From Nitrososphaerota archaeon (lineage in GTDB: Archaea > Thermoproteota > Nitrososphaeria > Nitrososphaerales > UBA183), in NCBI GenBank assembly GCA_029784825.1, contig JAFMAU010000023.1, positions 1 to 26,736 on the forward strand: DNA of 26,736 nucleotides, read 5' to 3'. Both the position numbers and the translations under genes were made by a program. Under the pieces are notes generated by a model that saw only the letters and a list, made by a program, of their open reading frames with translations, did not search any database and was not told the DNA's origin. Positions 21,190 to 26,736 of this stretch are shown piece after piece (position 1 is the stretch's first letter; the number at the start of each line of letters is the position of its first letter).

Positions 21190-22179
21190 ATGAAGCTCGC
21201 CCTCGGTTTCAACCCGGTGCTGGGAGTCAGAGAGGCGGCGAGCATAGCCTCTGCGGCGGAGAAGCTCGGGTTCGACTCCATCTGGATGCACGAGAGCCTG
21301 TTCCAGCGTGACGTGGTGACCTACATCTCGGCGATGGCTTCCGCCACCAAACGGATCCGGCTCGGGTCTGGGGTAATCAACACCTTCACGCGTCACCCGG
21401 TCACCGCCGCCACGACTTTCGCCACCCTTTCGGAGCTGTCGGGGGGACGGGTGAACCTCGGGCTCGGCGTCGGCAGCTTTCCCACGATACCCCTTCTGGG
21501 TTTCCAGTTGTTCCCGGTGGAGAAGACGAGGCCGCTGAGGAGGCTGAGCGAGTACGTCAAGGTCGTCCAGATGGTCTGGGAGGGGAACAAGGTCGAATTC
21601 GACGGCGAGTTCTTTCACGTCCACGACCTTACGATGGGGTTCAAGCCAGAGGGGAAGATCCCGCTGTACATCGCTTCGCTCTCCCCCCGGACCCAGGCGT
21701 TCGCGGCCACCGTGGCAGACGGTGTCATCCTCTCGCCTGCGCTGAACACCGCCTGGGGGACCAGGCGGATGGTCGAGAACGTGGAGAAAGGGGAGTCAAA
21801 GACCGGGCGGAAGGTCGAGAGGGTGTCATACATGCTCACTTCGCTGGACCCGGACCCGAAGAAGGCAGCTGCTGTGGTGCGAGAATACTACTTCTTCGTC
21901 TACCAGCTCTCCGAAGTCGTCAAGCCCGAGGCCCTCGCCCCGTACGGAATCACAGAGGACTCCCTCAGGCCGATGAAAGAGGCGTGGAAGAAGGGCAACG
22001 TGCCGGAAGCCAAGCGGCTGATCCCCGACCAGGCGATAGAGGTCCTGGCCATCGCTGGGACAGGGGACCACGCGGCCGAGAGGCTGAAGGAATACGCGAA
22101 GGCGGGGATCACCCTCCCGGTATCGATGCCGATAGGGAACACAGCGTACGCCATGGAACAGCTTTCGAGGGCGGCGTAG
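21190..22179 (+). CDS. LLM-class F420-dependent oxidoreductase (Mer-like)
   Basis: A 329-residue luciferase-like TIM-barrel protein resembling F420-dependent methylene-tetrahydromethanopterin reductases and related enzymes. Typical segments are AEKLGFDSIWMHESLF, SATKRIRLGSGVINTFTRHP, the F420-group strand GGRVNLGLGVGSF, YVKVVQMVWEGNKVEFDGEFF, GKIPLYIASLSPRTQAFAA and ADGVILSPALNT. Such enzymes act in the cytosol with reduced F420 or FMN; the reductant here is inferred from the archaeal setting. A Shine-Dalgarno-like GGAGAG lies about 7 nt before the ATG. The MmgE/PrpD gene upstream is probably co-transcribed, so the two may act on successive intermediates of an organic-acid or CoA pathway. Specific substrate unknown. 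Confidence 0.87.
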   Translation: MKLALGFNPVLGVREAASIASAAEKLGFDSIWMHESLFQRDVVTYISAMASATKRIRLGSGVINTFTRHPVTAATTFATLSELSGGRVNLGLGVGSFPTIPLLGFQLFPVEKTRPLRRLSEYVKVVQMVWEGNKVEFDGEFFHVHDLTMGFKPEGKIPLYIASLSPRTQAFAATVADGVILSPALNTAWGTRRMVENVEKGESKTGRKVERVSYMLTSLDPDPKKAAAVVREYYFFVYQLSEVVKPEALAPYGITEDSLRPMKEAWKKGNVPEAKRLIPDQAIEVLAIAGTGDHAAERLKEYAKAGITLPVSMPIGNTAYAMEQLSRAA

Positions 22180-22190
22180 AAGACCGCTGC

Positions 22191-23093
22191 CTAGATCCTG
22201 ATAGTTAGCGGGACCAGAAGCGACAGCAGAAGCGAAGCCATGTAGAGGAGCGAGAACTGGAAGGCCAGCGCGGCTGTCCGGGGGTCCGCGTCGTCAGGGA
22301 CCTGGCCCTCGAACATCCCGGCGAGCTTTAGCGCCTTCGGCGCTGTCAGGAACACGACCGCCGACCAGACGGGGAGGAACCCCGCTAAGATGCCCGCGAG
22401 GACGAGCGCGTAGGCGCCTCCGAGAAGGATGGAATAGAGCCGCTCCGACCGTTCCGCTCCCAGGACCACCGCCAGGGTCTTCGTGTTCACACTGCCGTCG
22501 TAGCTGATGTCCCTGATGTTGTTCGCCAGCAGGACCAGCGCGACGAACAGCCCTACTGGTATCGCCGCGGCCACGGGCGCCAACGCAAACGACCCGGTCT
22601 GCACCACATAGGCGCCTGCCGGGATCAGCAGACCCCACATGACAAAGACAGTCGCCTCGCCCATGGCGTGGGCTTTCAGCACCACCGGGTCTGCAGTGTA
22701 GAGGACGCTCCCGGCGATCCCCGCCCCGATCACGAGCACGATCGAGATGGTGCTGACCAGCGCGAGGTAGAACCCGGCAGCCAGCGTCAGCGCGTAGAGA
22801 ATCACGGAGAATCCCAGTATGGCCGAAAGCGGAGTCTGGCCGAAGGCTGCAGGATGGAGCCGGTACTTCGTCGTTGGCGCGCCCCCCTTGTCGACGCCGT
22901 GCTTCACGTCGTAGAAGTCGTTGAGGACGTTGGTGGCTGCGTGGAACGCCACCATCCCTGCGAGAGCCAGCAAGTAGATCAGAGGGTTGAACCTGCCCGC
23001 CGCCGCGGCCACGAGGGTCCCCATCGTGACCGACGAGAAGGTCATCGTGAAAGACCAGGGCCTGGTCGACAGGACGACGGTCTTGAGGTCCAA
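22191..23093 (-). CDS. UbiA-family prenyltransferase, MenA-like
   Basis: A 300-residue membrane prenyltransferase with eight or nine predicted helices. The first Asp motif is NVLNDFYDVKHGVDKGG (N-D-x-x-D-x-x-x-x-D) and the second is NNIRDISYDGSVNTKTLA (D-x-x-x-D), both needed to bind Mg-prenyl diphosphate. The RPWSFTMTFSSVTMG N-terminus and the Asp motifs resemble 1,4-dihydroxy-2-naphthoate prenyltransferase (MenA), a late menaquinone step. Related archaeal UbiA enzymes attach geranylgeranyl groups to other acceptors, so the substrate is uncertain. I chose TTG at 23093, with TTTTAACG (23121-23128) about 31 nt upstream on its strand; a GTG at 23135 would start before that box. A menaquinone role would match EtfD. 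Confidence 0.85.
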   Translation of the reverse strand: MDLKTVVLSTRPWSFTMTFSSVTMGTLVAAAAGRFNPLIYLLALAGMVAFHAATNVLNDFYDVKHGVDKGGAPTTKYRLHPAAFGQTPLSAILGFSVILYALTLAAGFYLALVSTISIVLVIGAGIAGSVLYTADPVVLKAHAMGEATVFVMWGLLIPAGAYVVQTGSFALAPVAAAIPVGLFVALVLLANNIRDISYDGSVNTKTLAVVLGAERSERLYSILLGGAYALVLAGILAGFLPVWSAVVFLTAPKALKLAGMFEGQVPDDADPRTAALAFQFSLLYMASLLLSLLVPLTIRI

Positions 23094-23120
23094 TCCTGGG
23101 GAGCCTTGGCCCGCCCCGGC

Positions 23121-23128
23121 TTTTAACG
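23121..23128 (-). promoter_or_regulatory. TATA-like element of the UbiA-family gene
   Basis: On the minus strand this reads CGTTAAAA, about 31 nt before the TTG at 23093. It favours that start over the upstream GTG at 23135, which would lie outside the transcript. Confidence 0.42.
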
Positions 23129-23187
23129 ATACCACCGCGAAGCAGACGGCCTGGACACGGGTTTATCCGCGGCAAGGTCCACCCGGA

Positions 23188-23811
23188 GTGGCAGTGCAAC
23201 CGCAGAGCAGGATCTGGCTGGGCATCGGGGCCGTCGTCGCTTCGATGGTCGCCATGTTCACCGTCCCCTCCGCCTACTTCGCTGACGCCACCTTCGTCTC
23301 CACGGCTGTGATGATGGCGGCGGCGTACGGCCTTGGGCTCCGGCCGAAGAGAGCGTGGCCGAAGCCAGGTTCGCTCGCCTTGGGGGTCGTGAGCGCGATC
23401 GCCCTGTATCTTGTCTTCTATCTCGGAGCGGCCGCCATCGACGCGCTCCACCCGCTGGGGATCACGTCCGCGTCCGAGTCGTCCATCTACTCGCTGATCG
23501 CGTCTGGGTCGAACCCGCGCTACCTGCAGGTAGCTCTGCTGCTGTTCGACTCCGCGGGGTACGAGTCGTTCTTCAGAGGGGTCCTTCAGGGCAGGCTGGC
23601 GCCCCGGCTCGGCCTTGGCGCCGCTCCCGCCGTAGCCCTCCTCGACGCGGGGGTGCACCTGTTCACATTGAACCCCGTCTGGGTGGTTGCCACCTTCGTG
23701 ACGGACCTGTTTTGGGGGCTGACATTCCACTACGGCAAGGGGACGGGGGCCAGCTTCACCAGCCATTTCCTGTGGGACCTCGCCATCTTCATCGTAAGGC
23801 CCGTCATGTAA
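23188..23811 (+). CDS. CPBP-like intramembrane protein with altered motifs
   Basis: A 207-residue protein with about six membrane helices and the outline of the CPBP/Abi family (CAAX protease and bacteriocin-processing relatives). Motif 1 is Y125-E126-S-F-F-R130-G, where the usual Glu-Glu-x-x-x-Arg pair has lost its first Glu. Motif 2 is D153-A-G-V-H157, where Phe precedes x3-His in most members. Motif 3 is H193-F-L-W-D197, where the usual last residue is Asn. Both His and one Glu remain, so altered or weak protease activity, or a non-protease role, is possible. I chose GTG at 23188 (GTG at 23194 also possible) because GTTTATCC (23161-23168) is 24-30 nt upstream; the longer open frame overlaps the UbiA gene. 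Confidence 0.72.
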   Translation: MAVQPQSRIWLGIGAVVASMVAMFTVPSAYFADATFVSTAVMMAAAYGLGLRPKRAWPKPGSLALGVVSAIALYLVFYLGAAAIDALHPLGITSASESSIYSLIASGSNPRYLQVALLLFDSAGYESFFRGVLQGRLAPRLGLGAAPAVALLDAGVHLFTLNPVWVVATFVTDLFWGLTFHYGKGTGASFTSHFLWDLAIFIVRPVM

Positions 23812-23834
23812 GCCGCTCTTCAGGGAGGGCTCCT

Positions 23835-23842
23835 CTTATATC
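23835..23842 (+). promoter_or_regulatory. TATA box of the acetoacetyl-CoA synthetase gene
   Basis: CTTATATC is centred about 28 nt before the ATG at 23867, consistent with a leaderless transcript independent of the CPBP-like gene that ends 24 nt earlier. Confidence 0.5.
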
Positions 23843-23866
23843 CGGTCGCGAGCCGACGCCGAGCCA

Positions 23867-25813
23867 ATGCCCCAGGGAAAGCTCCTCTGGCAGCCTGACT
23901 CGAGCTACATCCGGAAGACGAACATGCACGCGTACATGAAATGGCTGGAGAGCAGGGGACAGAAGTTCGAAGGGTATCACGAACTCTGGGAGTGGAGCGT
24001 GGACGACCTCGAGGGGTTCTGGGGGAGCATCTGGAAACACTTCGAGCTCGCCGAAGCGGACTACCCGGTCCTCCCTGAAAGGAAGATGCCCGGCGCACGT
24101 TGGTTCGAAGGGTCAGAGCTCAACTTCGCGGAAAGGGTGTTCAAGAAGCGAAGGGACGGGGTCGCGATCTGGGCGGGAGCCGAGAAGAAGTCCGGAAAGG
24201 AGTTGACATGGCAGGAGCTGGAGAAGCGGGTCGGCGCGTTCGCTTCCAGCCTGCGGGAGATGGGCATCGGCCAGGGGGACAGGGTCGCCGCTTACCTTCC
24301 CAACTCCCAGGAGGCGGTTATCGCGTTTCTCGCTTGCGCGAGCATCGGGGCGGTCTGGTCCTGCTCCTCCCCCGACTTCGGCGCGCCCGCGGTGGTCGAC
24401 AGGTTCACCCAGATCCAGCCCAAGGCCCTGATCGCCACCGACGGGTACAGCTACGGCGGGAAGTGGTTCGACAGGAAAGAAGCGGTCTCGGCGATATCTG
24501 ACGCTTTGCCTACCCTCGAGAAGGTGGTCTGGGTCAAGGCGAAGTCGACGAGCGAGGCGCCATCCGGCTCTGTCGCGTGGGAAGACGCGGTCGCCGGGAC
24601 GGCAAACCCCGAGTTCGAGACTCTGCCCTTCGACCACCCCCTCTGGATCCTTTACTCTTCGGGGACGACCGGGCTGCCGAAGCCGATAGTCCACGGCCAC
24701 GGGGGGATCCTGGTCGAGCTTTCGAAGGCGGTCTCTCTTCACACCGACGTCAGGGCGGGAGACCGATTCTTCTGGTTCACGACGACCGGATGGATGATGT
24801 GGAACTACCTGGTTGGAGGGCTGCTTCAGGGCGCGTCCGTCGTCCTCTACAACGGGAGCCCCTCATACCCTGACCTGGACTCGCTCTGGGACCTGGTCGA
24901 CAGGACAGAGACGTCGTTCATGGGCGGGAGCGCCCCGTTCTTCGCATCCTGCGCCAAGGCCGGGCTCCAGCCGCGCTCCTCTCACGCGTTCAAGAAGCTC
25001 AGGGGTATCGGTTCGACCGGGTCGCCGCTGTCCCCCGAGTCGTTCGAGTGGGTCTACAACTCGGTAAAGGAGAACGTCTGGCTGGCGTCCATGAGCGGAG
25101 GGACGGACGTCTGTACCGGGTTCGTGGGAGGGTCCCCGACGTTGCCCGTCTATTCGGGGGAGATTCAGTGCCGGTGCCTGGGCGCGAAGGTGGAGGCATT
25201 CGACGAGTCTGGGTCGGCAGTCATCGGGCAGGTGGGGGAGCTCGTCGTGACCGAGCCGCTTCCGAGCATGCCCCTCTATCTCTGGGGGGACAGCGACGGA
25301 AGCAGATACGCGGAGAGCTACTTCGCGACGTACCCCGGCGTCTGGAGGCACGGGGACTGGATTGAGATAACGAAGCGCGGCACCTGCATAATATCAGGCA
25401 GGTCAGACGCCACGGTCAAGCGCCTCGGAGTGAGGATCGGGACGAGCGAGATCTACAGGGCGGTGGAGTCCATCCCCGAAGTCGCAGACTCGATGGCGTT
25501 GGACCTTCCGGGAGAAGGGGGTGCTGGGAAGCTGGTCCTGTTCGTCTCCCTTGCGAAGGGGAAGAAGATGGACGAAGAGCTCAGGGGGAAGATACGGGCC
25601 AAGGTCCGGACTGACCTCTCCCCCAGATACATCCCAGACGAAGTGGTCGAGGCTCCCTCGATCCCAAAGACCCTGAACGGGAAGAAGCTCGAGGTCCCCA
25701 TCAAGAGAGTGCTTCTAGGCGGGGACCCGGCGAAGGTGATCAACAAAGACTCCATCGCAGACCCGGCATCGGTGGAGTTTTTCATCGGACTGGCAAAGAA
25801 GTCCCGGGACTAG
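23867..25813 (+). CDS. acsA: Acetoacetyl-CoA synthetase (acetoacetate-CoA ligase)
   Basis: A 648-residue adenylate-forming ligase; length and N-terminus (LLWQPDSSYIRKTNMHAYMK, then DLEGFWGSIWKHF) match acetoacetyl-CoA synthetases, which make acetoacetyl-CoA from acetoacetate, ATP and CoA. Adenylation motifs are present in order: the P-loop YSSGTTGLPKPIVHGHGG (Ser264-Gly-Thr-Thr), WFTTTGWMMWNYL, GGTDVCTGFVGG, VWRHGDW with the adenosine-binding Asp, GRSDATVKRLGVRIGTSEIY at the hinge, and the catalytic Lys606 in KTLNGKKLEVPIKR. Acetate or propionate ligases share most motifs, so the substrate assignment rests on overall pattern. A thiolase-family gene follows after 51 nt with its own TATA box, suggesting acetoacetate or ketone-body use or polyhydroxybutyrate turnover. 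Confidence 0.92.
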   Translation: MPQGKLLWQPDSSYIRKTNMHAYMKWLESRGQKFEGYHELWEWSVDDLEGFWGSIWKHFELAEADYPVLPERKMPGARWFEGSELNFAERVFKKRRDGVAIWAGAEKKSGKELTWQELEKRVGAFASSLREMGIGQGDRVAAYLPNSQEAVIAFLACASIGAVWSCSSPDFGAPAVVDRFTQIQPKALIATDGYSYGGKWFDRKEAVSAISDALPTLEKVVWVKAKSTSEAPSGSVAWEDAVAGTANPEFETLPFDHPLWILYSSGTTGLPKPIVHGHGGILVELSKAVSLHTDVRAGDRFFWFTTTGWMMWNYLVGGLLQGASVVLYNGSPSYPDLDSLWDLVDRTETSFMGGSAPFFASCAKAGLQPRSSHAFKKLRGIGSTGSPLSPESFEWVYNSVKENVWLASMSGGTDVCTGFVGGSPTLPVYSGEIQCRCLGAKVEAFDESGSAVIGQVGELVVTEPLPSMPLYLWGDSDGSRYAESYFATYPGVWRHGDWIEITKRGTCIISGRSDATVKRLGVRIGTSEIYRAVESIPEVADSMALDLPGEGGAGKLVLFVSLAKGKKMDEELRGKIRAKVRTDLSPRYIPDEVVEAPSIPKTLNGKKLEVPIKRVLLGGDPAKVINKDSIADPASVEFFIGLAKKSRD

Positions 25814-25834
25814 CGGACCGTCATTCAGAAGCAG

Positions 25835-25842
25835 TTTAATAT
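25835..25842 (+). promoter_or_regulatory. TATA box of the thiolase-fold gene
   Basis: TTTAATAT is centred about 27 nt before the GTG start at 25865, so the thiolase-fold gene probably has its own leaderless transcript. Confidence 0.55.
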
Positions 25843-25864
25843 CCTCCAGAAAAGAACCGAACTT

Positions 25865-26736
25865 GTGCCAGCTTCTCGCAAAGTCTACATGGTCTCCGGC
25901 GGGGTCACGAAGTTCGCGAAAGCCCACCCTGACATGGACTTCCGGCTGATGGTGAAGCGCGCCTTCGACTACGCGATGAAGGACCTCCCGAAGCTGAAGC
26001 CGGCTGACATCGAGAGCACCAGGATCTCTTACTTTTCAGACCACTTCGCGAGGCAGCTGAAGGCCGCTTCGATGGTCCAGGACTACCTCGGCATGAACCC
26101 CAAGGACTCGAGGAGGATAGAGTGGGGAGGCGCAACCGGCGGCCAGGCCATCCAGGCGGGATGGGAGACGGTGGCCAGCGGGAGGAACGAGGTCTGCCTC
26201 GTGGCTGGCTTCGAGACCATGTCTCATGTGGAGACGTGGAAGGGGAACGAGTTCATCGCCCTGGCGTCGGACACGAACTTCGACTACCCGGTCGGTGGTT
26301 TCTACACCGGATACTACGCCCTCATGGTCCAGAGGCACATCTACGAGTACCTCAGGAAGACGAAGTTCGCGGACATCAAGGATGAGAAGAAGGCACAGCG
26401 GGCCGCGACGGACGAGGCGAAGCGGATCATGGCGATGGTCTCGGTCAAGAACCATGTCAACGCGCTGAACAACCCGTACTCGCAGTACCCCCAGGAGCTC
26501 TCGGTGAAGGAGGCGATCGGCGGGGAGATGGTGGCGTACCCCCTCAACAGACCGATGATCTGCACGATGAGCGACGGGGCGGCTGTGGCGATCCTTGCGT
26601 CCGAGGAGGCGGCGTTCAAGTACACCGACCACCCTGTCCTGATCAAGGGGGTCGGGTGCGGGACAGACACGATGAGGCTCGCAGACAGGCCCCACGGAAG
26701 GGTCCCGATCTTCGCCTGGGAGACGGACGAGTACTA
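25865..26736 (+). CDS. Thiolase-fold protein lacking the usual nucleophilic Cys (3' end outside window)
   Basis: The first ~290 residues of a thiolase/SCP-x-like protein, cut by the right edge. It starts M-P-A-S-R-K-V-Y-M-V-S-G-G-V-T-K-F at GTG. The core WGGATGGQAIQAGWETVASG (87-106) aligns with the nucleophile elbow of thiolases (for example E-A-A-C-A-S-G-G), and the Cys position is Gly89. Later VKNHVNALNNPYSQYPQELS, AYPLNRPMICTMSDGAAVAI and the GVGCGTDT strand are typical of the lipid-transfer-type thiolase subfamily. Related Cys-less proteins include the steroid retro-aldolase Ltp2, which pairs with a DUF35 partner; whether this one does is unknown. The catalytic His and second Cys regions lie beyond the window. 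Next to acetoacetyl-CoA synthetase, acetoacetyl-CoA chemistry is the obvious context. Confidence 0.85.
   Translation, partial: MPASRKVYMVSGGVTKFAKAHPDMDFRLMVKRAFDYAMKDLPKLKPADIESTRISYFSDHFARQLKAASMVQDYLGMNPKDSRRIEWGGATGGQAIQAGWETVASGRNEVCLVAGFETMSHVETWKGNEFIALASDTNFDYPVGGFYTGYYALMVQRHIYEYLRKTKFADIKDEKKAQRAATDEAKRIMAMVSVKNHVNALNNPYSQYPQELSVKEAIGGEMVAYPLNRPMICTMSDGAAVAILASEEAAFKYTDHPVLIKGVGCGTDTMRLADRPHGRVPIFAWETDEY

Noticed and set aside
22987..23187. N-terminal extension of the CPBP-like protein
   Set aside because: It overlaps the UbiA gene start on the other strand and its composition is shadow-like; a TATA-like box at 23161-23168 places the start downstream.
22294..23766. A 490-residue minus-strand open frame across the UbiA and CPBP-like genes
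   Set aside because: Gly/Arg/Pro-rich with no recognisable motif; it is the frame-shifted shadow of two real genes.
1..26736. Search for tRNA, rRNA, CRISPR repeats, IS elements, integrase or toxin-antitoxin genes
   Set aside because: No direct repeat arrays, tRNA cloverleaf, transposase motif or attachment-site duplication could be seen by eye; the region looks like stable chromosomal backbone.

Overview
The window is high-GC archaeal chromosomal DNA. The archaeal markers are an LSm/Sm-like protein, a RadB-type recombinase, a winged-helix RIO2-type kinase, an archaeal Rqc2/RqcH (NFACT) protein, an AbrB-PhoU regulator and an HTH-ThiN (ThiR-type) regulator. TATA-like boxes lie about 25-30 nt before many start codons, so first genes appear leaderless. 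Downstream operon genes have GGAG/GAGGGG-type ribosome sites or overlapping GTGA junctions. GTG and TTG starts are common. The gene mix suggests a heterotrophic, respiring Thermoproteota (perhaps Nitrososphaeria-related); placement below phylum is a guess. No rRNA, tRNA, CRISPR array, IS element, prophage or integrase was seen, and no gene-free stretch exceeds 300 bases.

Layout. 1-218: 3' end of an isocitrate dehydrogenase-like gene. 229-1126 (-): MarC membrane protein and acylphosphatase. 1183-1954 (+): MIP18/DUF59 Fe-S assembly factor and a YbaK-type aminoacyl-tRNA deacylase. 1987-4664 (+): AbrB-PhoU regulator and CTP synthase. 4653-7279: a probable thiamine locus, with a ThiR-like regulator divergent from an ECF S-component and a PurM/HypE/ThiL-fold enzyme; an inverted repeat overlaps the shared promoter. 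7328-9867: nucleoside salvage (deoC, ribokinase, convergent nucleoside hydrolase). 9952-14950: information-processing block (RIO kinase, a possible Cys-containing microprotein, LSm, RadB, cupin, an unknown helical protein, a three-TM EMC6-like protein, NFACT/RqcH). 14970-19692 (-): acyl-CoA dehydrogenase, EtfB, EtfA and a membrane HdrD-like EtfD, forming a compact beta-oxidation electron route to quinone. 19785-22179 (+): MmgE/PrpD and an F420-type LLM oxidoreductase. 22191-23093 (-): MenA/UbiA-like prenyltransferase. 23188-23811 (+): CPBP-like membrane protein with altered motifs. 23867-end (+): acetoacetyl-CoA synthetase and a truncated thiolase-fold protein that lacks the usual nucleophilic cysteine.

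The right-hand half reads as short-chain acyl-CoA/acetoacetate catabolism. Acyl-CoA dehydrogenase would pass electrons through EtfBA to EtfD and probably menaquinone, while acetoacetate is activated to acetoacetyl-CoA beside a thiolase-family gene. The points most worth a second look are the Cys-to-Gly thiolase, the Cys-to-Ile change in a ferredoxin cluster of EtfD, the symmetric ThiR-like operator/promoter with its HypE-like enzyme, the head-to-head overlap of the EMC6-like and NFACT genes, and a 34-residue ORF after the LSm gene.
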